Part shown: piece by piece, positions 9,914-23,426 of the stretch
Layout of the letters: each line of letters starts with the position of its first letter
Numbering within the stretch: position 1 is the stretch's first letter
Made by a program: the position numbers and the translations under genes
Notes under the pieces: model-generated
Seen by the model: the letters and a program-made list of their open reading frames with translations, nothing else
Told to the model about the DNA's origin: nothing
The model's database searches: none
Origin: Cryptomeria japonica
Lineage: Eukaryota > Streptophyta > Pinopsida > Cupressales > Cupressaceae
Assembly (NCBI RefSeq): GCF_030272615.1
Contig: NC_081405.1
Span: 476,412,008 to 476,476,007, forward strand
Direction of reading: 5' to 3'
DNA length: 64,000 bases

Positions 9914-11175
9914 TGTAGCGTCCTAAAATTGCGACACTTGCAATTTCGACTGCATTTCGGTCTTCATGATGGTGACGCAACACGCAACCTGAATGGAGAC
10001 CCTGAAACTTGCTCACGACACTGAAAACTGCATTTTTCAAGCACCTTGGCCTGAACCTCCTTGCACCCTACTGTCCCGGGAGGTGGGACCAGAGCGCCCA
10101 GCGCCCTGGTCCTTCAGGACTAGGGCGCCCAGCGTCCTGGTCCCCAGGACCATGGCGCCCAGCGCCCTGGTCCCTGGGTCCTATTTTGGGCCCGGTCTCC
10201 TAAGGGGTCTCGGGTCTTTTTGTTTGCAATTTGGAAATTAACTTTCCTGGTCGGCCTAAGGTCGGGAAAATCAGTCTATCAGCCCTAAATGACAAGTATA
10301 TAAACTACATTTTTCTCTCTCATTTGGCATGAAGAGGATATGTGTAAAAGCGTGGAAACTATACTCAAGCATTCAAGCATTCAAGCATTCCTTCAAGCAA
10401 TTGATCATTTCAAGTCTCCATTCAAGGCTAAGTGTTGCATTCAAGTCAAGGATTCAACCATTGAAGAGGAGATCACATACTACATGCTACAACATACAAC
10501 ATACAACATCTATACCTTCGCACATAAGGATACAAACATCCTTAGAACAAGGTATTAGTACTTGTTTTACATACATTTACATTTACAGCACTTGCTCATT
10601 TCTTGGTTAATTCCAAAACCGGGGTTTGACCTAAAGGCAAACCCCTAATCCCTAACCCCCCAATCGTCTTCGCTTTTCTGTGTGTAGGTTGCAGGTACGC
10701 GGCTGAAATTGAAGATCTGGAATCCTTGTGCAGAGACGAACGGATCCCCCTTCGTTTCGCGGATTTTTCGGAGGACCGTGGCGCCGGGCGCCATCGTCCC
10801 GACAACTTTTGCTCAAATTTGCAGGACAGCGCCGTATCGACATTTTACTGCTAATTCCAGGTCCGCAGCTTCATACTGTATTCCTATCTCAGTTTATAAG
10901 AGAATCTTTATCACTTTCTATGCATGCTTAGCTTAATTCTCCTATCAACATTCTTTACAAAAGAGGGTAGCCTTGCTGTCTTAACCCTTGAAACACATTT
11001 AGCATCCAATCTTGCATTGTGTGGGATTAGATCTTGTGGGTTTCAACCCCTCTTTTGAATGTAAAGTCTCTCCCCTAAGTGAAAACCATCGAATCCTAGC
11101 GAACCTCCCTTCTCTCTCCTCGGAGTTGGAAGAGAGGAGAACAACTAGGGTTCGATCGCGATTTTCTGCTTTACA
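9914..11175 (+). repeat. 3' LTR of the TR-GAG-like element
   Basis: 1262 bp. It is 61 bp longer than the 5' LTR only because it has three instead of one copies of a GC-rich hairpin unit (10086-10173). The TATA box is at 10297-10304. It ends TTTACA, followed by the target duplication CTTTT at 11176-11180. Confidence 0.93.
10086..10173 (+). repeat. Three tandem 27-nt hairpin units in the 3' LTR
   Basis: Units at 10086-10112, 10117-10143 and 10147-10173, spaced 31 and 30 bp. Each starts GGAC(C/T)A, has GCGCCCAGCG in the middle and ends CTGGTCC. Each can fold into a 12-bp stem (11-12 pairs formed, counting G-U) with a CCA loop. The 5' LTR has one unit at 3535-3561. Confidence 0.85.
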
Positions 11176-11180
11176 CTTTT

Positions 11181-13041
11181 TATATTGTAGTGAGGGGTAT
11201 TCTTGATTGGAGATTTCATCACCCCACAAAGGTACTCTCTCGGCACGATCTTGAGCGAGTTTTCGAAGCCGCTCCATAAATAAGTTGGTCAGGCGGCTGA
11301 AGTGCTGAGTGAATTCGACATATGTGGGGGCCCTTCTTGCATGGATAAGCTTAGTTAGAGTCTTAAGTGGTTTTCTTCAAGAATCCGTCATTGGATTGGT
11401 GATTCCTCGTAAATTACACTAAGAACCTTGATTTGTAGCCCAAAATGCCACATTCATAGTGCAGGGGGTGTAGATCATACCCCGAAGTTACCTCTCATGT
11501 ACCCACTCAAGATGAGACAGGAATTACCCATATAATAGATCCTCAAATGTTTGGGGTAAGATAATCAGGTATGCTCGAGAAGTGAGTGCACTATAAGGGG
11601 GAGCCAGTGCTACCAGAATCTCTATCTGTCTACTTGTTTGAGGTATTGCTTGTGTGAAAGACATATTGAATGGTTTCCACCTTCCAGTCTTATGTTGTAT
11701 GTCTTAAAGCATGTTTTCATTTGTGCAAAACCTATAAAATCTGTTTGGGCTAATCTAGGCCCCCATCACTTTCGCGCTCATCATTGAAGCGTTACACTTG
11801 GCCAATGTGTATACTTTGCTTGATGTGCTATTTCCAAGAGTAGTTGACAATCACCCATCTCCAAACATCTTCTAAACATTTTTCCAAACATTTGATAACC
11901 TTCCAAACCAAATTTTCACAAGTCCAAATCATTTTCCAATCCACTAATTCCCTTCATGCCCACACCAACCAAACATCCTAAAAGGTCAATCCACAATCAA
12001 GTAAAAAAGAAGAAGCCTAGTTTGAAGCAAACCCTCAAGCGTAACAAGTTCCTATATATCAATAGCAAACTCTTGTTGAAACATAGGACCTTCTTGCATC
12101 GCTTTCGTGATTACCTTTGTGGTCGCAACAATGAGTTTGATAAGGAGTCTCTAAGGGAACGTGCATTCCAATAGATGTCAGGCCTTTTACAATCTATCAA
12201 TAGGGGTGGCCGTATTTACTTGTCTTATTTGCCTTCCCAACCAATCACGTATCTAGAGTAACATTGTCCTCTTTCTTCCATAATCATCATCACCCCTCTT
12301 GATCTTTTCTATCATTTCATTTTCAAGGACTTAGCACCCCCCCAATCAAACAATCCAACTTCAAATCCAAACAATCAAAACCCTAATCCAAGTCAATCAA
12401 TCATTCAAAAGGTTAATTCCTTATCAAAGTTTGATTTAAACCCTCATCCTTAATCAATCAATCTATTATCTTTTGTGCTTGGGAAAGAATCTCCCCCAAG
12501 TACTTTTGCCTAATCATTGTGGGTTGATTCAAACCCCTATCTTATGTCTTATTTTTCTTAGGGGCGTTAGTCTACCCTATTTAGGAGAGGACTTGATCAT
12601 TATTATAGGGTCTAAATTTTACCTAGCTTGGTTGTCACCTAGCGTGTGGTTAACATCATTAATCCTTCACCCAAATCCTAATCCAAGGACTAAGATGCAA
12701 TTCCAATCAAATCAATCTCGTCCCGATCTGAGGACCATCTAAATTCATCCACATCAAATCAAAACTTGCTAAGTCCTATAATCAAACTTTATTCTAAATC
12801 ATCCCTAAGGTTACTCGTGCATGTTCTTGACTCAACCCCAAAAGGCAAAGATGGTTGTCCAAGGCAGTAATGATAATATGCCTGGGTATAGAGACCCTTT
12901 CATTGAAGATCCTCAACCCAAATAGGAGCAACTTGTTGATCAAACCGACCTCTATCCGTGTGTCCAATCATTCATAAATGATCCTTATAACCAAGACATG
13001 ATGGAGAGATTCTTCAAACATGATGCCAATATGATATGAAG
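11181..13041 (+). other. Continuation of the old gypsy-type element: leader and start of gag
   Basis: The sequence resumes after the TR-GAG-like insertion with a leader-like, moderately GC-rich stretch to about 11850. AT-rich DNA with short broken frames follows (for example a Lys-rich frame at 11956-12174). The only hint of protein is the fragment at 12851. No second LTR was found, so the element is truncated or unrecognisable beyond 13 kb. Confidence 0.35.
12851..13039 (+). pseudogene. Possible N-terminal gag fragment
   Basis: An ATG opens a 62-codon frame (start MVVQGSNDNMPGYRDPF) with one internal TAG after the 24th codon, ending at TGA 13037-13039. The acidic composition and position after a long leader are what a gypsy Gag start would show. 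No diagnostic motif is present, so this is tentative. Confidence 0.25.
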
Positions 13042-16000
13042 AAGTATAGAAATTGCAATATATGTTATATAAATGAAAAGAAGATGGTTGTTCTTCAACA
13101 AAGAATGTTAACAAAAAAAATCAATGAGATAGACTTAGTTAGCAATATGTCTAGTTTGAGTAGAGAGCCTAAAATGCACAAGTTATCAAGTTTGGAGATT
13201 ATGTAGAAATATAAGAACAAAATTAGATTCATAAGAGAAGTTTGTAGTGGAAGATTCTAGCAGAGAAACCAATTCACTAGATGCTAAGTTACACTTGATC
13301 TTTGAAGAGTGGGATGTTGTCTCAAGTCTTTGTGGATTGAAATGCTCTCCTATTTAGTAGTTGATCTTTTGTGTTTGGATTTTTTTCTCTACTTGTTATT
13401 CTTCTTTCTTTTTTTACTATTTTTCAATTGCCACTGCAGTTTCTAATTGAACTTTGCATGTTGATTCCTTGTCTAAAATTGATTTTGTCTTTTCCTTTGA
13501 ACTTTTGTAGAGATAAGAACCCTTGTTATACCTTTTATATAATAATAATAATTGATATAAAGCTTTCTAAAACTCAATCATACTAAAACATAATAATTAC
13601 AACATAAAAATTAAGAATGTTTAACTTTTTAAAAAAACTCTTTAAAAAATAAAAAAAACAGACTACTAATTTCAAGTCTTTACTCAATACTTTTTTCCAA
13701 CATAATTCTTCTATCCACAATTCCATAAATATAAATTGTTTTGGAATGCAAGATTAGTCTACTACCTAGAAATATTCTAAGCAATGTGAAAATGATTATA
13801 TTCATTTAAAAGTATATTAAATTCTTATTTATTATAAGAAAGTAATATAGAACCATATTTTTATTAAATTTGATTTTATTAAAAATCATAAACTGGATGA
13901 AAACTCTTTAAGATTTTCTTTAGTAAATAGCCTAAGACATTTTGAAAACTTATTGATACTAAATTTTAAAAAATATTGATGCATTCTCATAAACTATCTG
14001 ATAACCATCTTGTCAACAAAAAACTAGAGAACTTAAATATTATGAAGCAATTTATCAAGTCCGTTATCATTCTAACAGCAATTATCCAACAAAATTATCA
14101 GCGATATTGAACTAATTCTAGCAGCGTTAATATTACTTTTGTACACTAAAATGAAATCTGAAGCTTTGGTGAACCTCCATCCATCCGTTATTCAGATGTT
14201 CACTAAACTCTTGAGTAGCCATTTAAATGTATTCTAAATCTGTTGAAGTGTGAAAGCCGAGTCCACATAATCTTCCAGTTTTTCTTGTCTTGTCTTACAT
14301 TTCACCTCTTTCTTCTGCAACAAAACCAAATTTTTATCATTCTTCCTTTCAACTGCGTTTATGTCTTCTTCCTTGTGCTATCACGTTGTGTTTATCTTCC
14401 AGCCTCAAATGTCTGCACATTCATTGATAGATTACTTCAATATATTCTCATAAATACAACGATGTTGTGGATTAAAATTAGTAAGCAATCAATCTAATTA
14501 AAAACTTTGAAATCAGTAACCAAATAGCTGACGATGTGCATGGAATAAATCGAAGCTTACAGGACTTAAACCTACCTTGAAGATGGAGCCCGTGTACACT
14601 GTAAGGAAGAAGAGCAACCAACTTGGCTCTAAACCCACACCTCTAATACTATGCTACATCTATAAGGCACTATCTCAATAATTTCGATTCCCTATCTTCA
14701 TTATTCAAGTTATATTTGGTCTCAGAGTCAAGTTGTGAAATCTAAGAAGAGGCGGACTTATAAAATTGATTAGGAACAGTCCAAATGCTTCTTTTAAAAT
14801 ACTTGAAAGAGTGAATCCATGTAGGGTAATCACAGAAGAGCAGTAAAGAAACCATTGATTAATAAATATATCATTCCAGAAGCCATATCCATCAAACATA
14901 AGTCAAGGCTGAATGGATTTCCAATATCTTTAAAAATTTTGGCCACAAAAGTCCCAACAAACTTGATGGGTATAGCAATAATCAATAGGGTAAGCAATCC
15001 CATGTTCTTCCAAGTTGTCTAACCATAAGGAAATTCTTAGTAGATGTAGTTCCTGAGGAAAAAAAATTAGATTCTAATCTCCTTTGGTAAACCTAGTTAC
15101 TCATGTAGCACAAAGAGTAGTGTCTTAGAGTAGTGTCTTGACACTATACATAAGTCAAGCCCAAACCCCTAGAATCATTAGGAAGGAGAGAATAGTAGGC
15201 TACATGATAAAAACTAATAATACACTGTTCAAAGAAATTGACTAAGAGAAATTTCTTGAACTTTGATAAAAATCCTTAGAAGGCTCTCAACAAGAGAAGT
15301 AAACATGAGTAGTTGAGAAATCCTTAAAGAATATCTAGAACATGCCAAAAACAAAGATCAGCTTTGTTATCTAGTAGGAGAGCTTATTTTAAATCCTCTC
15401 AATGAAGTATTTCCATGAAGATGATATATAAGATTGGAAAGAAAAAGGTAAAACTCTAAATCTAAAAATTTCAGATGGTTAATACACTTTCACGAGTAGG
15501 CCTAAGGCCAAGCTATTTTATATGTGAAAATGAATACATATAACACTTATCTTTTCTCTTTTAGATATTGGAACCTAAATCCAAGAAAAATTTGTTGAGG
15601 AACTCCAGAGTCTATTTTTTTAATTTTGTGTATCCTCAAACCAAACTATTGTGAGCCAATAATAGGAAGGGAGATGCCATAAACCGAAATTAGAGATATG
15701 GAATTAGAAAGAAGATAGACAAATCAGGGTTGGTAGTAAGGTATAAAGTGTATTTAGATGCTAAGGGACATACTTAATTTATGGTTCTAAGATGTTCAAA
15801 TTACTCAAATTTGGTGTCATTGATTATAATAGAACACATGATCATTTACAAATAACATTTGTATAAATAGAGAAATTTAGTACTAGCACCAAGATCTCAA
15901 AGCATAGACAAGATAATGACATGCAATATTTTCTTGTACCTTATCAAAGTAATTTTTTTAAAAACTACTTGGTATGAGTTTCATGCCCATTCTATAGATT

Positions 16001-16719
16001 CCCAAACTATAATATTTTTATCTAGAAGATCAATCTACTTTTGATTAGTCTAATTTATTTTAGAAGTGAACCTATATATAATTGAGGATGTTTTGAAGTA
16101 TTCTTATAAGAGGCATTGAGCAATGTAATTAAACTTAATAAAATAAACATTCTTTATAAGAAAGTTACTAACACAATCTTTCATAAAACTATTGTATCAT
16201 GTATAAGCTCTTCAAATGGAGATGAAGAATTACATGAATGAAAGTTCTTATGAATGTTCTTAAGTGGGAAATCTAAGCAATTTGGTGTTTTCCATGGAAA
16301 GTTCCACAAATTTAAAAAAGACCAACAAATAATTTTGTTGAAGTAAAAAAAGATAAACACAAGAAACATACTGTAAGAAAAAGGTAAAGTTAGTGGTACT
16401 AAAAAGGATCATAAATATAGATGAAAATGAGATGAAAATGAGAGGAAAAGTAGAGAAATAATGCATCAATGAAAAATTTAAGAAAAAATTGTTTTTATCA
16501 AAATAAATATGTTGAGAAGACATGCATTAGTTTGCATCATTGTAAATCTATAAGAAAAGCACAAAGGAAAATAGAAAAATACATAAAAAGAAAAAGCTTC
16601 CATGAAACATAAATGAGTGTCCATGGTCTCGTGTCAACATGCACCATCCAAGGTGTATTTTCATCATCCACTTCATTGAAATGAACATAAAATAATTACC
16701 TTCAAATAAATATGAAATT
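13042..16719. other. AT-rich stretch with no recognisable gene
   Basis: I see no ORF with domain content on either strand, no LTR pair and no RNA gene. It reads as old intergenic DNA into which the LINE at 16737 inserted. Confidence 0.6.
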
Positions 16720-16843
16720 AAATTTACATCATCTTTTTTTTTTAAATAAAAGGGTAAAAACCTTATTGAAAAATAGACTCAAGCATTACAAAGAGAGCCA
16801 GAGCCCCGAGGCCCCAACAAAGAACTACCAACCCAGCCACAGA

Positions 16844-19800
16844 TCAACCAGCTTCAAAACCACCCATGTCCTCAGTGAAAATCTTCTGCAGTTCTTGACA
16901 GTAAGCCCTAGAGAGATGCTCCCAACCTTCAACTTTCCAATCACTATCATGGTCCGAGGCCCACTTGGCCAAACAGTCAGCCACTCCATTCCATTCCCGA
17001 GGAATATGGGTGAATGACACCTGCTCCATTAAAGAGCTAATTTGGAGAATCTATTGAACAATCCCTGCCAACTGCCACTGAATCCCACTCACCTTCTGCT
17101 CTAACAACAAGTTAACAACAATTTGTGAATCTGATTCACAAATCACCTTCCTACAACCTAACTCCAAAGCCCGCTCAAGTGCATAAAGAATCGCAAAACC
17201 CTCCATAAAATTATTAGACTGCCACCCTTTATGCACCGAAAAGAAGAAAACAACCTCCCCCCTGCTATTCTTGCCAACACCACTTATTCCAGCAGGGCCT
17301 AGGTTATCTCTAGATGAACCATCAATGTTAATCTTGATAAACTCATCCTGAGGGGGTATCCACCTTCCCACCCTTTGCACCTTCTTCGTAGCCCGTCTAC
17401 CTCTCCTGACACAAGCAGAGGCAGGAGACACCTCCTGCAAGCCAAGCCTACTCACAATAGCTGCCTCATCTCTACCCAGCGGGAAGATCACCTCACATTT
17501 GGCTTCCACTGTCTCCCAAATCATAGCAATGATCCTATTCCAAACTTGTTGAACAAACAGTTTGGCCTCACAAAAGATCCTCCTATTCCTTTCGAGCCAG
17601 ATCTACCACAGAATGAAGATGGGCCGAATAAACCAAACAGTCTGGAGGAAGGAGGACGAGATAGGAGGTTTGCCCAAACTGCTCCAAAACTCCACCAGAG
17701 AATCCACATGGACACAAGGATGCTTCCACACCCCCCACCAATAGTGCCAGATAAGCATAGAGAAGGGGCATCTGAAGAACAGGTGTGAGGAGTCTTTCTC
17801 TCCATTACCACACAAAACACAGATAGAAGGCCCCAAGAATCTCCACTTGCAGATATTGTCCCAAGTTAGACATCTATTCCAGGCCAAAGTCCAAGCAAAG
17901 CAATTACACTTCAGCCAAGAAGCATTATTCCACACTTGTTTCCACCAGTTCACTTCTCTTCCCTCAAGTCTTCGGCTCAACAATTCCCAGTATCCACTAG
18001 CCACTAAAAAAATGCCCTTAGGATTTGGAGACCAAGCAAGCCCATCCCTACCCTTAAGGGAGCTACAGTGTCTATTCGCCAAAATGCCCTACAACTCAGC
18101 ACACTCTTCCACCATCCCAACAACTGGCCACTCATTAGGAGTCTTCCACCGCTCCAAATCCAGTCGACCGCACCTATAGACAACCTTAAAGTCACTCACC
18201 CTTGACCATCCCACTTCCAAAAACCTCTGGCCCAGGTTTCCAAGGTTAGGATACTGATTGAGGATGGGAGGGTATCCATCCCAAGAGTCATTCTAGAAAA
18301 GGACCTCTTCCCCCCTTCTACAAATCCAAAAAAACCCTACCTTAATGAGAGAGGCCCCCCTCTTGAGAGTGTACCAAATCGATGAGCCCTTTCCTTCAAG
18401 CGGATATCTAGGGATTTCCTCCATTAGGATCCTCTGCATATATTTACTGGCCAAAATCCTGGCCCAGCCTCGGTCCTTCTCAACACACCACCTCCAGTAC
18501 AATTTAGCTGCAAGTGCTTCCCCAAAAAGAATAGACTGCCTTAACCCAAGCCCCCTGACTGCTTCAGGCTACACACCAGGTCTCAATTGACCAGACTCCA
18601 TTTTGAAGAGGAGAGGTTACCTACCCATAAGATTTGCCTAGCCAGAGAGTCCAAACCCTTCAAGAACCACTTAGGAGCCACCTGAAGCATACACCAATAG
18701 ATCGAAAGAGCTTGAACCACCGACTGAATCAGTTGAACCCTCCCCCAAAGGATAAACATCTATGAGTCCAGTGATCAACCTTCGAGCGGAATTTATCCAA
18801 GATCCCCTGCCACGATTCCCTAGGAGGGTTGCCAGGGGAAATAGGAATACCCAAATAAGTCAAGGGCAGGGAGCCAACTTGGAATCTCAAGGTAAGAGCA
18901 ATCCTCCTTTGAATAGATTCAGGAGTGTTGAAAAAGAGGATAGAAGATTTATCCTCATTGATCAACTGGCCAGAAGGTGCAAGATAAACATCCAGGACCT
19001 TACGCAAATTAGTAGCTTCGTTGACCTGAGCTAGCCCCATAAGGGTTGTATCATCCACAAACTGGAAGTGAGATTGCGGCTGCAAGTCATTACCCCATCT
19101 CCACCCCTGAATGGTACCCATGCCCACATTTTGCTTAATCAGCCTCCCCAGACCCTTAGCAAGAAGAATGAATAAGTAAGGGGAGAGGGGATCCCCCTGG
19201 TGGAGACCCCTAGAAGCACCAAACAACTTAGTATGGTCCCAATTGATAAGCACAGAGAAAGAGGTGGATGTAACACAACTCATAACCCACTGGATCCACT
19301 TGTCAACAAAACCAAAAGCCCCGAGGATCTTCTGAAGGAAGGACCACCTAACTCTATCATATGTCTTAGCCATATCCAGCTCGATAAACATAGCTTTTGC
19401 CTTGGAGGTTTCCATAGAATGAATGGTCTCCGTGGCAATGACCACCCCATCCATAATTTGGTGCCCTTCCACAAACCCACTCTGCTCCTCAGAAATAACA
19501 TTCCCTGGGAACTTCTTCAATCTATCCACTATCAGCTTAGAGATGATCTTATAAATCACATTACAGAGAGAGATAGGGCGGAATTGGCCTAACCGGTCGG
19601 CCCCTTCACTCTTGGGGATTAAAGAAATGAAGGTAGCATTCAATGCCCTAAGCATCTGCTTATTCCTCTGGGACTCCTGGACCACTTCCAATAAATCCAG
19701 CTTAATAATATCCTAGAACTCTTGAAAGAATTCAACCGAGAACCCATCTAGTCCTCGAGCCTTTCCTTTCCTCATGTGAAAGACAGTCCTCTCCAGTTCT

Positions 19801-21085
19801 TCCAGCAAAATAGGACACAAAAGTTTCTCATTCATCTCCCTCAAGACAAGAGGAGGGATGCACGCTAGAACCAGATTCTCCTCCACTGTTTCCCCCTGAG
19901 AGTCCTCCCTAGACATCTCCTGCAAGGATAAGCACTGCTCACCTCTATCATTAACCAGAACAGGGATGGAATTTCCGTGTCTCCTTGCTTTCACTGAGTT
20001 GAAGAAGAAAGCAGTGTTCTTGTCCCCCTCCCTTAGCCAGTCAATACAAGCTCTCTGCTTCCAATATATTTCTTCCCTAAGCTCCCATTTCTCTACCACC
20101 TTGACAGCCCTGTCTTCCTCTCTAAGCAATTCCTCAGATAACCCATGCTCTCTGATTTCACTGGTGATTTCATTCAGCACCCTTTGAGTAGCTTTCTTCT
20201 CATGAAAAATGTTCTCGAAACCTTGTTGGTTCCACTGTTTAAGCTGAAGCTTAACAAATTGCAGCTTCTTGGCAAAAGAGTACATGGCAGTGCCAAAGGC
20301 CGGCCTCCCTTTCCTCCACCAGTCCGCAACCAGAACCTGCAAGGAAGAGTCCCGAAGCCACATAAATTGGAATTTGAAGGAAGGTGAACGGGCTACCCGA
20401 GCCAAAGACGAAACCAGCTTAATGGGCCAGTGATCCGACCCTCTCCAATCAAGAATCTCAAAACTAGTGGACCACCCCCCTCCAATCCAAAAGCAAGAAA
20501 CCAGAAAGTGATCCAGTCATTCAGCAATTTAATTCTCTCCCATCCTCCTATTGTTCCATGTGTACAAACCATTGCTAGGCTTGATGTCTACTAGCTGCAC
20601 CAAGGATATACTATCCTGGAAAAGGAAAGAAGAAGGTTCCAATCTCATTACACCCCCCTTCTTTTCACTCAACTCTAGGATGGCATTGAAGTCTCCTTCC
20701 ATAATACAAGGATGAAAGGGGGCCAACCTTCGCATACCAGAAACATGAGACCATAAGTTTTTCTTACCCTAAAGATCAGTGGGAGCATAGATATTCAAAA
20801 ACAAGATGAGTTCCCCAGTCTCAAGACTAGATAGCACCCCGGATAACGAGGACCTGGAGGCAACCCACCAAACAGGGCAGAGCCTTAAAGGGTTCCAAAG
20901 ATAGGCCACCCCTCCCAAGGACCCAATTGCCCCAACACACTGACACTCGCCTCGCCCCCACAACTTTGGCATGAGACCCATCATACGTTCCACTGAAAGT
21001 TTAGTTTCTTGCAAGAAAAGGACATCAGGTGAATGATTCCTAATCAAATCTCGAACAACCTTTTGTCTAGGGCCGCTGTTCAAGT
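16844..21085 (-). pseudogene. LINE ORF2: endonuclease, reverse transcriptase, zinc finger, RNase H
   Basis: ORF2 begins at 28341-28309 (MIVLS, stop, NVRGL) and resumes here. Endonuclease motifs: NSGPRQKVVRDLI and LFLQETKLS (about 21080-20990), then EGDFNAIL (about 20690). Reverse transcriptase (19691-18729) shows FRPISLCN, EEQSGFV, ELDMAKTYDRV, GLHQGDPLSPYLF and FVDDT, where active plant L1s usually have F/YADD. A CxxC...H zinc-finger region (CVLCGNGEKDSSHLFFRC) lies near 17800. An RNase H domain follows (NIDGSSR, FAILYALERAL, ESDSQIVV; 17380-17060), as known for many plant L1 LINEs. From 21085 to 18729 one frame holds with scattered stops; a frameshift lies between about 18740 and 18080. The Trp codon of the WNVRGLN motif is now TAG. 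Confidence 0.9.
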
Positions 21086-21911
21086 TGTTGGCATATGCAC
21101 ACTCCAATGAGACATTGTAGGTGATTGAAGGATTTATCATTGATGGAAACCTTACAATCCTATGACACCAGCAAGGCATTCCATCGGCACTAGCAAAATC
21201 AGACTCTACATCGGCACACAGGTCGCCGACACCGGCAGTGAAAGCTAGCATACCGGCACAGAGGCCGATAGGATTTTTGTTGTAATATATTTTGTTTATT
21301 ATTTGTAAAAATCATTGTAAGCCGACTTGGCAAGTTGTAAAATGACTCTTATATAAGAGAGATCATTATAGAACATTTTGTAGTGAAGTAAGGAAGAGAA
21401 ATGTAATTAGGCGAAGTAAGGCAGACCTATTATGTGAATTATAGGTTAAGGGTTTATGTAAGAAGCAGAGTAGAAACCGATACTAGATCTAGCATTATAG
21501 ATGCTATTTTGAAGCAATACAAGACACTTGATTTATACAATCCAATTTTGTAAGTCAGTGAGACTTCCCATTTTGTATTTGAGCAATGAGCTCTAGGCAG
21601 TTGGCCTTCCTGCATGTGCAGGCCCCTCTTGTAGCAGTAATATTCTCTTATTGGCCAGTAAGTGAATATTGTGGGTCACAAATCCCACCAAGGTTTTTCC
21701 CACACCAGGTTTCCTTGTTAAATCCTTGTGTTATGGTGTGTTTTTCATGTGGTTGATTTTATCTCTGTTTATTGCATTACTTTTTGCTTACCGGTACACA
21801 GTATTAATATGCTCTACATGTTTTAAGTTAAGAAAATTCTATTACCAGTTAGATACTGATTCACCCCCCCCCCCCCCCCCCCCCCTCTCAGTATCTGTGG
21901 GAATCCTAACA
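21086..21911 (+). repeat. 5' LTR of the non-autonomous copia-like element
   Basis: 826 bp. TATATAAG box at 21350-21357. CCTGCATGTGCAGG hairpin near 21611. Terminal hairpin AGATACTGA (21851-21859) / TCAGTATCT (21888-21896) around a long run of C. Several dozen substitutions separate it from the 3' LTR, most of them in the first 180 bp. Confidence 0.9.
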
Positions 21912-21913
21912 AT

Positions 21914-21926
21914 TGGTATCAGATCC
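21914..21926 (+). other. Primer binding site, initiator-Met type
   Basis: TGGTATCAGATCC starts two bases after the LTR. The plant copia consensus is TGGTATCAGAGC; here the eleventh base differs. Confidence 0.8.
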
Positions 21927-21982
21927 TGGTCCTCTATTTTCAGTACCCTAACAACTTGAGGAAGATCTTGACACCAGTAGAG

Positions 21983-23080
21983 ATGGAAAATTTGATGAAG
22001 TAACTTGAAGGAGCTCTCTCAGACTATGATGCAGAAAAACTGAAAAATATCAAACTTGAAGATGATCTAAAGACTACTCAAGATATTATTCAAGCACTTC
22101 AAGAAAATCTTACTATTTCAAGAAACAAGAGAAGAGAACTTTGTGAAAAGATGCAAAATGAGAATGATGAAAAAAAAACTCTTAATGATATGATAAACAA
22201 GATGAAACAAGAGAACATGACAACAAATAATGAGATGCGAGATATGACTATGAGATTTTGTAAAGAAATTGAAGATAGAAAGAAGAATGAAGAAGATTTT
22301 ACCAGAAGACTAAGTGATGCTGCAAATGAAAACACAAGACTCAGTTATGAAAATGATTTATTGAAGACAGATCTGATGCACACTCAGAATGACTCCAATG
22401 AACTAATGAGGCAGAAAGAAGTCTTAGAAAGAGAACTAGATACTGCAAATTAACATAAAGAGAAATTCAAGAAAAGCTCAGAGGAACTTGGTAACTTGCT
22501 GAAGAATCAAAAACCTAAAGGTGACACTTCTGGAATTGGCTTTGAAGTTGGTGAAAGCTCTGGTATTGCAAACACACAAGATCATAGCAAACCGGTAAGA
22601 CAACCTACTGCTTATAAATTTAGTGGAAAATGCTTTAACTGTAACAAGTATGGTCATAGAGAGAATCAATGTAGATCTAGAAATTATCAGAATATCAACA
22701 CCCCCACTGGTCAATGTTCAAAATGCAACAAAGTTGGTCATAACTCTGAGAATTGCAGAATGAATGTGAGATGTTATGTTTCTGGAAGATTTGGACACTT
22801 ATCTAGTCAATGCAGAACACAAAACGGCATAGGTTATGGGAAAGCTATTCAGAAGAATAATGTGACTTGCTATGCATGTATCAAAATTGGGCATATTGCT
22901 AAATTTTGTAGAAGTAAAGGATCACTGGCAGACAACAAAGGTCCTAGTTTGAAAGGAAAAGAAAAAGTTGAAGAAGTTAAGCAAGAATTTTCAAAAAAAT
23001 GGATCAGGAAATCAGAAATGAATGTGGACAAGAATACTACTCCACCGGTAGAACCAAGCAACACTCCATCGGCAGAATAG
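21983..23080 (+). pseudogene. ORF1 of the non-autonomous element: coiled coil plus four zinc knuckles
   Basis: One frame of 366 codons from ATG 21983 to TAG 23078-23080, broken by TAA at 22001 and 22451. Residues about 1-185 are rich in Glu, Lys, Asn and Met and look like a long coiled coil. Residues about 216-318 hold four knuckles: CFNCNKYGHRENQC, CSKCNKVGHNSENC, CYVSGRFGHLSSQC (second Cys lost to Ser) and CYACIKIGHIAKFC. The design is that of a nucleocapsid protein without a recognisable capsid domain. It probably binds the element RNA. Only two or three mutations separate it from an open frame. Confidence 0.8.
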
Positions 23081-23426
23081 AGTAGCACTCTACCAATAGG
23101 AGTCTCTTCATCAAATTGAAGAAATTTTCTTGAGGGTTTGGCAATCAATGAGACATATGCTATTATTCCCTTGGTTGATGGTAAGAAGTTGAATTTACTT
23201 CTATACTGGCAGATATGTTAAGTGGCTACTTAACTGACAAGCATTAAATGTGGTAGTTGGCAAAATTGACATTATAAATTAATATTTTTGGCTCCATTTC
23301 ACTTCACTGAGCATTCAAACATTCGAAGAGCATGAAATCTCTAGAGCTAAGGCATTTTGAGCAAAGAGGTGAAGCACTTCAGCAATCAATCCTTCCTAAG
23401 GCAGAAAAGGGTATTTATAATCATGG

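Larger units (their letters stand above)
3363..11175 (+). mobile_element. Young non-autonomous LTR retrotransposon (TR-GAG-like), complete
   Basis: Two direct LTRs (3363-4563 and 9914-11175) flank a 5.35 kb interior. Both begin TGTAGCGTCC and end TTTACA. The 5-bp target duplication CTTTT is present at 3358-3362 and 11176-11180. By eye I count about 15 substitutions between the LTRs plus one 61-bp length difference, so insertion was fairly recent. A primer-site candidate lies at 4567 and a polypurine tract at 9899-9913. The only long ORF (5735-9175) is Gag/protease-like; no reverse transcriptase, RNase H or integrase is present. This matches the published idea of TR-GAG elements, which keep Gag but borrow Pol. 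Membership in Ty3/gypsy is inferred from the Gag type. It is inserted in an older gypsy-type leader. Confidence 0.93.

Noticed and set aside
3363..11175. Segmental duplication of a gene region (1.2 kb direct repeats)
   Set aside because: TG...CA ends, CTTTT target duplication, primer site and polypurine tract show they are LTRs.
20769..21251. ORF starting MLAFTAGVGDLC that runs into the LINE endonuclease
   Set aside because: The first 55 residues are antisense LTR sequence; the frame is an accidental fusion across the insertion junction at 21085/21086.
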